Assembly: GCA_000729835.1 (NCBI GenBank)
Contig: JFHB01000018.1
Location: forward strand, 1-64,000
DNA: 64,000 bases
From: Atkinsonella hypoxylon
Taxonomy: Eukaryota; Ascomycota; Sordariomycetes; Hypocreales; Clavicipitaceae
Direction: 5' to 3'
The notes under the pieces are model-generated. The model ran no database searches, was not told the origin of the DNA, and saw only the letters and a list, made by a program, of their open reading frames with translations. A program made the position numbers and the translations under genes. Below, in pieces: positions 46,334 to 59,305 of this stretch (positions are counted from its first letter, which is position 1; the number at the start of each line of letters is the position of its first letter).

Positions 46334-48873
46334 TTTGCATTTTCATCGCTTGCATCGCCAGGGCTGATGTCAGGGACGAAAGGACACCTCGGCCTCGGAT
46401 CCTACATGGTCTGTGCATCCTTTTTGGTAAAACGTATATAGCATGCACCTGTACTGCATGATGTTTATTTCACTCTGCTTGAATGGCTTATCGGTGTCGT
46501 GCTTCACTTTTTCTTTAGCAGAGCTTTAGTCCTTGTCCAGTCACAATGACTCTGGGCGGCATTGACCAGTGTTTAGTTTATGTAACATTTGGGCACTTAT
46601 ATCTTGCGCTGGCAAGCATTCTCTGTGATAGCAGAGAATGAATCGCTTGTTAGGACACCAAGAATCGGATCTGGCCAAGCCATCTTCAAATCGCCAGGGT
46701 TTCTCATCATATAGCATGTGTCCGCAATGAAAAGCAGGCCACAAATGGACTGGACAAGGAGATTGACGGCGTGAAGGTCGGAAACTGGATTGAGGCACCG
46801 CAAGCCAGTCTAGTCAATGGAAGGTAGGCCCGGATGCAAGACAAGAGACCACCGGGATGAATCGCCTCATGCTGGCAGACCGGGACCAGAGTATCATGAG
46901 CACCGCTCTATCAAGGCTGAGAGTCAGAGAACCTGGGTCTATCTTGAATTTTAATACAAAATTGAGGTCAAGAAAGTGCATGTGATGTTTTCATTCATAG
47001 CCCCTTCAGGCTTTTTAGTTGGAGGATGTGAGGTGTTTATAGGCACATATAAAGTATGTCTTTGTTACTTCATGTACTCTGGACAGCGCAACAGCCGACG
47101 AGATGCAGTGACGGCTTGTACTCCTGGACATTCAGTGTTTGGTGGTTATCCAGGTGCTAGGGATCATGACCACTCAGCTCGGCTCAGTAAGCAAGGGTGT
47201 ATTAGCGAACACCACTCACGGGCGCTTCCCACATTCTTCAACAGGCTGGCGGGTTTTGTCTTGGATCAACACATGACGAGGAGACAAGGTAATGAATGAG
47301 CGTAGTCGCATAATAAGATTCTTGAAGCTTCTGAACGAGTGCCAGCAGTAGCAGTGGATGGCAGCTGCCAGCAAGTGGCGGGTTGGGTTGCGCGACGTCC
47401 AGTGGTTAGTTAACTGAACGAGCACAAGATTGGGAAGGTGCAGTGGGTCCCAATACTAGCGCGCCACAGCCGACATGTAAAAGTTCTCAACAGCAAAACG
47501 TCACACCCCGAACGCTGGTTACTGGCCCCAGAAAACACTGCATGTGCTCAATTCTTTCGGATCGAAGCAGAATTCAACTGAGCTTTTGGAAGCTGCTGCC
47601 GTGCTTACGCTAGCCCGTGTCCATCAGCATGCAATAATCACAGGTACAACACCGTGTCTGGAGACAAGACACCAAGCTCAAATCTATGGACTTTATGTAG
47701 CTAACGGATTCTTCATCATTCTGCTTGGATGTACTCGAGCACAGAACTTCCAAAATGCGGGCCTTGTTCAGCATGCATGACAATTCTTCAAATCCTCGCC
47801 CGCGTTTGCATGCGCTCAGCATTCGAGCATGTACAGTAACAAAGCCATGCCCAAGTCCAGCCATCCATTTGGCATGAGGTTTTCTCGAGGTTTGCAAGAA
47901 TGGTGGCTTTTCAAGAAACCAGGCACTTAAGGATGACGAGTCTGACTCTCACAAGTGACTATCAACAGATGGATTGACTCTTCGCCTGTACGACTACAGC
48001 ACGTCTTTTATTTAGCCAGCTATCGGGGCAATCTTCATCGAAACCGGCCATTAGACAGCTGTGAAACCTTGGGTATGAAGGTAAAATTGAGGATTATGGA
48101 CGGCATCCGTCACCACCTGCCGACGAATGTAGTGTATCCCAAATATGCCCAGGGCAGATGCAGTTGCGCCAACAGAGAAAGGATCAACCTGACAGCCCCT
48201 TAGGGCTTGCTGAGTGGTGTGACAAAGCCGCAAATCATCGGCTTCCCAAATAACACGCTACGTTTTTTCTTGATCCAATCTGGATTCGGGGCAATGAGTT
48301 AAAGCTTGGTTGACGGCTTCTTTTCCAAATGACTCGCCATGGTTGAATCCTCCCTCTTGTTCCTAACCTTCAGTTACCAACACCATTTAACATCATCTGG
48401 CCCGCGACCAACAAGCTCCTTGGCCCACATTCAAAGCTCAAGTTGATCCTTCCACCATTTTACTCCTAACATCGTCGAACAGAGCATTCAAACCATGTTC
48501 ATGCATTCTTGAATCTGGCTCCGCGGCCGTCAAGCTGCAAGCCTAGACTGCATGAATTTCCATTTCTGTCGTCATGTATCCTGTAGCACTGAGTTGCTTA
48601 GCCCAACGAATAGGCCAACAATGTCGTCGACACGGTAAGCTTGTTGTGGTGGGCCGATAAGCAGTCTTGCGTCACGCTTAATGCCTTTTCAGGGCACCTT
48701 CAACGTTGCACATTCTCCCCCCAACTGAAATAATTCCGAACGACTCCAAAGTTGATCGCACGAGAACTGCATATGCAAAAAAATTTGTCTCTTTTTTTTT
48801 CTTCCAGTTACTTTCGATACTGAAGCCCTTCGTCCATACACAATACCTCAAATATGCCATTGAATCCTTGGTC
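46334..48873. other. 2.5-kb gene-free spacer
   Basis: No supported gene; short frames at 46541-46798, 46976-47299 and 47544-47897 have no recognisable domains. A T-run followed by CTTCCAG at about 48790-48808 looks like a 3' splice site, so the next gene probably has an intron in its 5' leader. Confidence 0.45.
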
Positions 48874-49729
48874 ATGGGCTATCCAGGCAACCCAAGTACA
48901 GGCGTCACAGATGCGAGCAAGCAAACACTTGTTATCGTTGCATTTGTGACATTGGCGCTCTACAACGCCCTCGAGCTTTATGTCATCATCTTTTCCAGCT
49001 TTCGATATTTCCAGGGTCTCTATTTCTGGAGCTTTGTCGCCGCCACTACCGGCATCATACCGCATTCTGTCGGCTTTCTCCTCAAGAATGTGGTGAGATC
49101 CCAAAATTACGGGTCATACATCACTCTCGTCGCCATCGGTCGGGTGCCTATGGTCACTGGGCAGTCTCTGGTCCTATACTCGCGACTTCATCTAATCTTC
49201 TGGAACAAATTCTTGCTCCGCATGATCTTGGGCATGATAATAACCAACGTATTCATCCTTCACCTTCCCATCATTATACTTATGTACGGGGCTAGCAGCT
49301 CCCCCAAAAATTCATGGGTCCAGCCCTACATCACCTACGAGGAAGTGCAGGTCACCGTTTTCTCTCTGCAAGAACTCATCATCTCAGCTATGTACATCAA
49401 TCAAGTCATATCTTTCCTTCTTCGACACACGCGACAGCTTATACGGTGCTGCGGTGTCCCAAATGCGCCGACACTTGATTTTAATCAATGTTTTTGTGAT
49501 TCTTCCCGATATACCGATATTATCCTTAGAGGATACGAATTTTTACGATATTCGGACGACGTACAAGGCCCTCGTGTACAGCGTCAAGATGAAAATGGAG
49601 TCTAGGATTATGAGTCAACTGGTGGAAATGACGAACAAAAGGCATTCCGTTGATCCTTTTCGCGGTAGCTCGATGTTGCATATTGACAACGTCTCCTCGG
49701 CTCCGAGTCGTCAGAGGCGGCATAGTTGA
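48874..49729 (+). CDS. DUF7703-like membrane protein with a frame break
   Basis: The ATG at 48874 opens a frame coding five to six membrane helices. Landmarks are IIFSSFRYFQGLYFWS, IIPHSVGFLLKN, MVTGQSLVLYSRLHL and VFSLQELIISAMYI. After about 49450 the family-like sequence jumps one frame forward (RRHLILINVFVILPDIPILS, then TYKALVYSVKMKMESRI), ending at 49729. Either a one-base indel breaks the gene, or a 46-base intron at 49392-49437 (GTACAT to GACAG) restores the frame but removes half a helix that the relative at 61.3 kb keeps. The first reading fits the family better. The family is found as polytopic proteins in many ascomycetes and its function is unknown; I believe it is the one named DUF7703. 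An upstream in-frame start at 48706 is less likely because of the splice-like CTTCCAG. Confidence 0.65.
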
Positions 49730-52700
49730 CTTGGACGGTAGAAGAGCAATGAGAATGAGTTCCACGATGCTTGTCCCTTTCTTCACACGACGTGACTTGC
49801 GATGAATTGTCTCAAATATATTGTCAATGGGTCGACGGGAGACGGCTGGGGGTTACGCTTACTTATTCGTTCTTCCGTAACGGACACAATGCTTCGCAAG
49901 ATTCCAAATGGGATTTTCGTCCTCTTTGGAAGGTCCGTGTACTTCGTCTAGGTTACCAACCGCAAAATTACTCACGGTGTACTTTAGCACATTCCCCTGT
50001 CAAAGACATCGGCACCGCAAAAAACAAGGAAACATGCAATATGATGTTTCAGGAGTACTTGTTCTTATAAATTTTGACCGAGTGACTGCCAAGAGCGCGA
50101 TGACTATAGGGAGGACTCAATGGACGAATAATTACATGTTTTGGCTACGGTACATTTCTTGACACTCTAGACAGATTTCGGTAGTTGATTCACGCATTTT
50201 AGATCCTTGCACACATGAGATTCCCCATCAGTCTATCCATAGATGGTTTCGTCCTAGATCATGTGACTTGATTTCCTGGATGAATAAAATCCTGACAGAT
50301 GATTGTTGTGTATGATGGAGTAAAGGACGCTCGCAAGAGCATGCATGGAGGGAACAACACTCGTTGTCTTGTGCAATGTCTCTTGTCAGGCTGATTGAAC
50401 TAACTCTGGTCCTAGGGGTCCCGCTGCTTGAAAACTATCAAGATCCAAAACACATAGGGTAGGTAGGGTCGTTTGTCATACCACGTGTGACTGCGTGCGT
50501 CTGCGCGGAAGCCAGTGGAGGTGCAGACGGCCAAGCGTGGGCATCTTTGCATTGTTCCCGCCCATCACTTGACCCAAAACATTAATTACATCGTGACCCT
50601 GCTGCTCACTTGATGTCAGCAATTCTTCATGAGTCGTTGTCCCACCAGGACGGGCACACAGAGAGGTCACTTCGAACAGAATAGATGGCACATTAACAAC
50701 GCTTTGGACCAGGGCATGACGTGCGTCTCTCGCCTGCACCCCGCCTATTAGCAGCGGACTTTGTCCCGACAGTAATCAGAGCTCGTGGGCAAACTGCCCG
50801 GCTATACAGGATTTAACAGTACAAGTCAGAGCACGGTACCGTCTAGGCAAGAAATCTGGTCGGAATACCCATCTCCGGAAACAAGCCGGAAAGGTATTGC
50901 AAGATGTTGACGACCTGACGGTATCACTTGCGAAAATGTTCTCGCTCAGAGGACTGCCCACCTATCCGAGTCGGACGGGAAAGCGAGAAACCTGGAACGA
51001 AATTAAATAAAGGTACGAGTTTAGCATGCTGCCGTAGATGAATTGCAACAAGGAGGGTCAAGTGCAACGGGTGGCAAATTCCAGCCAGTCATGCTCCCAA
51101 ACTTTGGAGTTGATGCAACGTTCTTCATGGACGTAAACGCAGATGTATGTTCCGGAAGTCGGTCAGGTTAGATTTTAGCAATTAGCCTGTAGGGTTCGAG
51201 CGTGCATGATCCGATCTGAAGGAGAGAGATAGTGTCTCGTAAACCGCACGATGAAACCCTTCACGCCTCTTCACGCCTCTGCACACTTCACCCTGGATGT
51301 TAGCCTTACACTTCCAAACCTTCGTGGGCGGTAGCAGGCCTAACTATTAGGGCTAGCCGGCAATAACAAATTATCAACACAGGAGTGATAGTGCCCACTA
51401 TAATCATTTCAATGTTAAATCGCTAGCAGTTCGACTGTTCCGCTTGGTACGCCACCCTGCTGCAGCACAACCTATATCTGTCCCTGTCCTGTCCTGTCCC
51501 GTTTCATTGCGAATGCATGTACGACGTCTAATGGATGCGGAGGGCGAGGGTAGTGAGGCAAATCACTAGACAACTTCAAATCTGATATATGCCTTGGTTT
51601 TGTGTGTTTGCCATATGTGATAGCATCAGGAAAGCTTCGTCAAGTGGCGAAAGACCGACGTGGCTTGTCAGCCTCGCAGAAAGGTCCCCACCCCAAAAAA
51701 AAAAAAAAAAAAAAAGAAGTTGTTAATGGCACACAGGCAGTTGCCAGTTCAACCGTCGAGGATAACAGAGCAACAACTCAAAATATCGGCGAGTGATGTT
51801 GATAGTGTGGCATAACATGAGCCTCTTGGCTTAGCTTTGGTATGGACAGACAAGCTGCCTGGCCGAGGGAGTGTAGAGAAATATGGAAAACAGGCAGTGC
51901 GTTTCGGTATCTAGGCTGCTCCGTACCTTCCATTCTTGTCAGGAGTAAATGACTGGCGAGGAGACGCGACGCAGCCGACAAATGGGCGTGCCCATCGTGC
52001 AAAGAAATCGTTTTTCTTTGGCAATCAGCCCTTCCTGGTGAAATTGAGATGATATCGAACTCTCTTTTCTATGCCGACACCTGATACGCACGTTTGAACG
52101 ACGACACTCCACCCAGTGTGAACTGTGGACTGTGGACTGAAACATACAGACGCAAGCCACAGCAGCAAATCTATTCCCCCGCCTTGGGTTAACCCTAGGT
52201 AGGCACTTGAACAAAGGGAAGAGGAATCTTAGCACGAGTCGAACTAACACAACAAAGCGAACCGTTCGATCGAGTATTATTGCCACCCACCAGGTCCAAC
52301 CGATTGCCATAGTGTTAGTAATGTTCAGGGATTTATGCTAAGGTCTTGTCGGTATTCGCACGGGCCTCAAGGGACCAACCACACTTTGTCCTTGGAGGAG
52401 CTTGGGCCGAGAAAATTCGACGCCAAGGGAAAACGGTCCTGATTCCTAACTGGCTGGAGCGACTGATAGCAGCCCAATTGGCAGGAGAAAAAAAAAAAAC
52501 CAAAAAAAACCGATGGACCAGCATCGTTGTGCGGTTAACTAGTGTGGATGCAGAAATGTAGCCGGCGTTTGGTCAAGCCAAGAGACAAGATGGCATCCAT
52601 CGGCCCAGTAGGCGAGACATGCTACTATACCACTGTACCTCTGTACACAGTACTCCAAGTCTGGCCGGTATCAGACATCCGACATCCGACATCCTACCGA

Positions 52701-53369
52701 ACCCGATCCTCTCAGGTGCCTTGGTGCCCCCCAGCGGCCGACCCAGGGCCCAGGCCCCCGTTGCCCAGTGTTATGAGTGCCTATTAGTGCCTGTGTGTGG
52801 TGCTGTGCCCTCCCCCCTTTGGGGCCTAAGGCCAGACTCAACGGACAGTGCTGGGGGACGAGGTGAGCGACTGAGAAGTGACATAGAGCGATACTGACCG
52901 ACCTGATTGGCTGACTGTACTTCGCCGCCCGCCCTCGTCAGTGCCGCCTCGCCTGGCTGAAATCTTGCACCGCGTGGCACCGCACCAGAACGATGGATGG
53001 ATGACCAGACGTCAGACACTTCTGGCGGCCACTGACAGTGTCCACTATCTTGTCTGCGCTGGCCCTGACTCTGTTGACTCCTGTATTGGAATTGACTTTG
53101 GCCTTTCCTTGATTGCCCTCGCCCTCACATTCTTGCAAGTCTTCTTTTTTTTCCCAACGTCCACGACCACAATAACCACAGCCGTGCCAACCTGTCCTTC
53201 CTCGTCCCGCGACAACCGCAGCAAACCTGACCCTGACTCGGACGGCCACGATACCGATACCGATACCAATATCAATACCAATACCAATACCGATACCGAC
53301 ACCGATACTGATACCGATTGCTCGAGAATCTCGCCTTCCCCCTACCGCTGGGGAACGCATTGGAAAGGC
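49730..53369. other. 3.6-kb gene-free spacer and kinase leader
   Basis: No supported gene. Contents: an A-run of about 20 at 51695-51715, CCTAGGTAGG near 52194-52203, and the leader of the kinase gene with a GATACC/AATACC repeat at 53249-53319. From 53001 to 53370 the kinase frame is open with an ATG at 53001, so an N-terminally longer product is possible. Confidence 0.45.
53249..53319. repeat. 6-bp GATACC/AATACC repeat upstream of the kinase
   Basis: About 11 hexamers, alternating blocks of GATACC and AATACC variants, in the probable 5' leader. In the kinase frame it would read as DT/NT repeats. Confidence 0.85.
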
Positions 53370-56025
53370 ATGTCGACGCCGACGACGGCCGTGGCCACGC
53401 TTCCTCACTACCACCACGCTCACGCACACACTCACGCACACACTCACGCACACACTCACGCACACACTCACGCACACACTCACGGCCATCACTCGCACCA
53501 CCAAGGACACCACCACCACAACAACAACAACAATCCTCCGCCACCGTCCTCGTCCTCCTTGTCAAATTACCGCTCAACGGCTGCCAATTCTCTACTGCAG
53601 CCATCCAGCTCTCTACCAACATCGTCCTCATTCAGTACAACACGTCATTTATCTTTTTATCATCATCCTGAAGGCCACGCTGCCGGCTATTCCTCATCGG
53701 ATGTCATAGCCCAGAACCACAACTTCGTCCAATCACCTCCAGCGCCCCCTCCCCACGGCCAGTGTCTACATCGCAACCAGGTCGGGCCCTCAGCCTCCAC
53801 AACGCCGCGACACCACATCGATCACAACTACGAGCCTGCAATGGCCAGTGCATTGGCCACGGCCATCACTGTTGCTGCCGCTGGGCCTGCTGCTGACGAC
53901 CCTCCGTCGCGGAAACGCCGCCGCTCCCATGAACCCGATTGGAATACTTTTTATCGGAATGGTTTACCCAAGGAAATCATCGTCATCGATGACACGCCTG
54001 ATCCAGAAATCAATATCGGCCGAAAACTAACATCATCCAATACCAACGGCATTGCCCACGCGGGTGCTGCTCCTTATGATGCCACTGTCACTACTTCTCG
54101 ACAACCCGTGAAGCGAAGACGGCGGGAAGACCCTGCTCCCAGCTATCACGTCCAATATATGGGCTCCCAGACGAATACACCCTTGCAAAATGCCACACCT
54201 AACGGCTCTACTCGCTCCAGTGACCGCACAATTTCAACTCATAATACCACTGCCCCAACATCGCTATCTTCCAACAGTCAATACGAGGAGGCTCCTGCTC
54301 CTCCAAAGCGCAAGCGCACAACTCGCCAACAGGCAGCCAATGAAGCAAAACGTCGTGACATTGATGGCTTAGGCGGCTCGCTTCTCACCTACAAGCCGCC
54401 GCCCTTACCGCCGAAGAAAGTTTCCGATGTTCATGTCCGAGTTGTACACGACGTAAGTCTTCGCTTTCTCAACACTCGTGCGCAGTTCGAGTGTGACGCA
54501 TTGTGAAAATATCAGACGCTAACATCACCTTGCGCAGCAGCATTACTCCAAAAACGTCAAAGTTGACGATGACGATGGCCACTACATCGTGGTCCCTGAT
54601 GCCGAACTGACAGACAAATGTACGTTCTATTTTTCCTACGAGTGGCGCCTTCCACCTTCTGCAATTGATCGTGTAAGTCGCTGTATGTGCTGAACTATAA
54701 CTCGCCAGACAAAATCAATCGCCTGCTAGGCCAAGGCACCTTTGGCAAGGTAGTCCAGGCCCGCGACCGGAAGCGGAACGAAGCCGTCGCCATTAAAATT
54801 ATACGATCTGTACAAAAATACCGCGATGCATCCAGGATTGAGTTACGAGTGTTGGCAACTTTGAAGGCCAATGATAATGAAAACAGAAACCGATGCATCC
54901 ATCTCCGCGATTGCTTCGACTATCGAGGCCATATTTGCATTGTCATGGATCTCCTCGGTCAAAGCGTTTTTGACTTTCTCAAAGGGAACGGTTTCGTTCC
55001 ATTTCCTAACAGTCAGATCCAAAACTTTGCTCGCCAACTATTTACGAGCGTAGCCTGTGAGCACGAGACCTGAACATGACATCGAGTTACTGGCGTATAC
55101 TAATGAGGATGTGATGATAGTCCTGCATGACCTAAACCTCATACACACCGATCTCAAGCCCGAGAACATCCTGCTAGCAGACGATAGGTACCAAGCCTTT
55201 ACATACAACAGGAAGATTCCCTCTTCTTCCACCACCATTAACAGGCAAGCTTCGCAACGGCGAGTCTTGCTCAACACGGAAATCAGGTTGATTGACTTTG
55301 GGTCCGCTACTTTTCAAGATGAGTATCATTCGTCTGTTGTGTCTACTCGGCACTACCGAGCGCCTGAAATCATCTTGGGACTTGGGTGGTCTTTCCCTTG
55401 TGACATCTGGAGCATCGGCTGCATTCTTGTCGAATTCTTTACCGGTGATGCCTTGTTCCAGACTCATGACAACTTGGAGCATCTGGCTATGATGGAGGCC
55501 GTTGTTGGCTCCAGAATCGACAGCCATCTTGTACAATCGATGAACAAGATGTCGGCGAGGAGTGGTGGAAACCCGGCGCACAAGTAAGCACGAGCTTGTC
55601 AAGTCCGGTCATCAACGAGCACACCACTAACCCCCCATCAGATACTTCAAACGCCTTAAACTTGATTATCCGACCCCAGATACAACACGTGGCTCTAGAA
55701 GATTCGTCAAAGCCATGAAGCATCTCAGTGTATGTCCTCTAATCCAACTGAGACCGGAGATAGCTCCTAGGTTACTGACTCTTTGATTTAGGATATCATT
55801 CCTTCCAACAATCAATTCTTCAAACACTTCCTTGACTTGCTTCGAAAAATCTTTGTCTATGATCCTTCGCAACGTATCACTGCAAAGCAAGCCTTGAACC
55901 ACCCATGGTTCAAAGAGATAGCCCAACCAGACGATGGCACAGAAGCGGCCAAACTTCGATCAGAAAGAGATCATCGAGAACGACTGGAACAGGAGAATGC
56001 TCGCTACTCACACTATGTTCGCTGA
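53370..56025 (+). CDS. LAMMER-family dual-specificity kinase (Lkh1/Kns1/CLK type)
   Basis: Six exons fit in phase: 53370-54452, 54538-54619, 54709-55056, 55121-55583, 55642-55729 and 55792-56025, giving 765 residues. The first 360 are disordered, His/Ser/Pro/Asn-rich, with a His-Thr-His-Ala repeat from a 12-bp tandem repeat and basic clusters (SRKRRRSHE, VKRRRRED) that may be nuclear localisation signals. The kinase domain begins near 389: GQGTFGKV at 396-403, Lys418, HTDLKPEN at 513-520, DFG at 563-565, and the diagnostic EHLAMME at 624-630. This signature defines LAMMER/CLK kinases, which phosphorylate SR proteins and in fungi affect growth, flocculation and stress responses. The second acceptor is a CAGCAG tandem. 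The start could be further upstream at 53001. Confidence 0.94.
53418..53484 (+). repeat. 12-bp coding repeat, ACTCACGCACAC unit
   Basis: Five to six near-exact 12-base units in the first exon of the LAMMER kinase, encoding a His-Thr-His-Ala tetrapeptide repeat followed by further His-rich sequence. Length change in whole units would keep the reading frame. Confidence 0.9.
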
Positions 56026-59000
56026 GCTCCTCACTGTTGGCCGCGGAGAACAGAAGAACACGAAAAAAAAAAAGTCCAGCAGTCATTACGATTCCCTTTT
56101 GTTTGGGTCTCCTACCGACTTTCTTTATCCTTTATCTCATAATGACTATCTATGAGCATGATTAGCGGAGTTGAAAAGGCGTTTTCGGCCTTGTCTTTTA
56201 CGGAGGAGGGAGCATTGTTGCAGAGCGGACTCTGGCTATGTTTCAGCCCGTCCCTATTTCTTTTCCCCTTGCCTCGGTATTCTTTCCGCTGGGGCCTGAC
56301 GAATGAACAGCATGGATTTCTAGGAAGCAAGAGCTGTCTTTTTCCTTCACTTCTATCATGATACTGGTGCACAGTATATCTGTTTTGATTTCATGTTAAT
56401 TTTTGAACAAGAACGAACCATGCCAAATCTTCGTGACTGAACGTGGTTACGTACGATGTGGACTTTGATACTCGGGATGGGTTTTTGACTGACTGCGCTA
56501 CAGTTCATGGATGGTTGCGGGATGTAGCAGGAGAGAATTTAGCGGTTCGCGTTCCATTATATCGAGAATCTAGCACCTTGGTACTACGAGAATACTGGAG
56601 TGGGCGGGCTTTGTGTTGCGTCTATTGGTGAATTCGTCATTAACTATATGTTATATTGGCGATGTCCAGTGTGCCCTGGACGCCACATTAGCTCTGGCTT
56701 TGGAGGCAGTCTATAATGTAGCAAAGGTGCTCAGTCAATTTGACCACCATATATGACTTAAGTGTTGGCAATCTAGGTTCCAATGGACAGCTTCACGGAA
56801 AAGAAAGCACGAAACTCTCGAGGGGTAGTCGGTTTACATTGGTTGGGTGATAATCAAACCATGTGCTGTGAGACGCAAGCACACCGTGGTGAATGGACCA
56901 TAAGAGACTGACATCCTTGTCAATCCAGATATTCAGGTCCTGTCATAGCGTACCTGGAAGCTGATTCCCATTCCAGGCCTTCCAGGTACCTACTTGTGCC
57001 TACAGGCTCAGCCAACCTGCAATGGCAAAGATGGTGGCCACGCCAACCAAGCCTCAAGCTGGATTAGCCGCTCAAGTATCATCGACTTCTCCGCTTGTGA
57101 GGCTCACGGAGACACTGAAAAGCGGACACTGTGTTACATCTGATTTTGCGATCCATATGCTAGCTATCTTGCTCGTCTTGGGTCTCGCTTATCAACATGG
57201 ATTATCACCACGACTGTTGCGAGCAAGAGCCGGCTTCTCCAGTAGAGTACTGGCCCTTTCCATCTTGGGCGAGTCCGGCTAAGGATGCTGTGATGGGTTG
57301 GGCTATGCGCGTATAACATGGTTCGCGGGGCAATGTCGTTTATCATCATGTCTAGATGCACTATTTCCAGCACTGGACTCTAAGGTCAGGCGTTGGAGCG
57401 AGGCCATCAACAAGCTTGTTTGTGGGCTATTGTTAGTTTGACGCGATGTCCAAGGCCGAGATGAACTTGCTGGGAAGGGTAACATGGAAACTCGCTTGTT
57501 AGGGTTGAGTATTGTTGTTGCCAAGCGCTTCAAGACCTGAGATTGCTACGGAACCAATGCTGCGTTGGTCTTGGTGTCAATGCATATGCTTTCACTGGTA
57601 CATGATGAAGCTTAAACGTGTAAATAGCGCTTTGTAGATAGGAGTCGGCATGAGTGATGCAAACGACAGAATATGATGGAATGATCCATAACGGGATTGA
57701 CGACTCAAACACGACTGTAATCAAGGCCTATTTTCCATCCCGGCTGCATCTGTTTTTCATCAACACATAAGCTACATGATGACGTCGTCACAATGGTACT
57801 CTGTTTCGAAGCTTCAGAGTACTCATTGTTGGAGCAATGCCAGTACTGCTAATTCGGATGTAGTGGAAGAACAGGCTCGGTCGGATCCCACAGCTGGATA
57901 AAGGCAAGATACCACTGTTGCTGTCGTACATTGGGAAATCCCACGGCCTGAGCCCATTTGTTTAACAAAGGGACAAGGCTACAGAGTTGGTCTGTTCACC
58001 TGACTATGAAGAGGCTTTCCTGCGCCATAACCTTGTGCAAAGAGCAGGCGGCAAATAAGAAGCCTGAAGAACGCCATGTAAGAAAGACACCCGTGCCCGT
58101 CGTTGTGCAGCCATTCAGATTCGGTCCCAGCTGAGAAAACGACATCTAGGAGCCAAGGGAGCAGCAATTTGTTTCTGATGAAAGCTGCTCACTTTGACCA
58201 AAGAGAGCTGTGTACACGAAGGGCTCATACCCGCGAGCCTCCAGTTTTGGAGACAACGGCACCGCGGGTGAATCACAGCCGGAGAGAACACAATCAATAT
58301 CGCGGCCTGCGCATATGAACATCCGACCAAGGCGCTGACCTTGAGATTGACCGTGGTGATTGATGTCATTTATGCCCGCACTAACACAGATCGCTTTCTT
58401 CAAGGTGTGGGATATGTCGACTCCTGCAAGGAGCAGAATGAGCGGCACACCGAGGTGAGAGAAAGGACTTGTAGCCGCTGAGGTGATGCATGTTGCGATA
58501 TGTGTAGTCCTTAGCGTTCGTCTGGCGGTGTGGACAGCGGCCGATGAGTTTTGCGCTTACAAAGGAGACGGAACGACGAGACGCGAGCTCTAACAACTCA
58601 ATGACGGACCGATCACGCGGAACAGGAACCTGGAAAGAGTAAGGAAAGAGTAGTATGTGTCAGTAGGGCACCCTTGTAACTGTTATACCTGCTGTGACTT
58701 TACTGTGACGCAATTCTATTATAGTATGAGACACATAGCCTTATGTAATAGCTAGATTAATGCTAGCTATATCTAAAGCTTAGCCGAGGTGAGAAGCGCA
58801 GTAACTGCTCTTAAATTGGCTCCTTTATGTCATATAGATTTGTGGAAAGATTCAAGGGTTGGCGTGTACAAGTGTCGGTAAATCTCGTTATGCGAACACA
58901 CAACATGCATATCTTACTTTGTCCGTGCGAATAATATTCAAAAACAAGTAAAATGACTGCATTTATATCAGAAAAACGTCTGTCACTCCAACAGTCAAAC

Positions 59001-59305
59001 TTTTCGGAATGTGGGAACCTTGTTGAAAAAATTCGTCCCAACCGATCGGCATGATGCTCATAGTTGAAAAGTAATCGTCAGCATCCCTGCCTTCAAAATA
59101 ATATTGAAGGACAGATAAGCACAGCGCCAAAATGCCCAAATCGGTGTCCGATTTGGTTACGCGACCCATTGAAATTCGACAAATGAGCATCGAGGTGTCA
59201 GCACTAACCCATGCAATGTACCCCCAGATGCATCCTTCCGCATCATAGCCTGTTTTTTTTTTATTCCCCCAGTCTTGCTTTATCGGAAATTGCATCACTT
59301 GGCTG
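56026..59305. other. 3.3-kb gene-free spacer
   Basis: No supported gene. An AT-enriched patch at about 58640-58800 with many TA words may be a small decayed element. A plus frame at 57022-57282 begins MAKMVATPTKP and has one hydrophobic stretch, but it matches nothing known. Several short frames on both strands overlap one another. Confidence 0.45.

Noticed and set aside
51181..51215. A GGTTCGAGC word as part of a tRNA gene
   Set aside because: No matching acceptor stem, D-arm or anticodon arm could be found around it.
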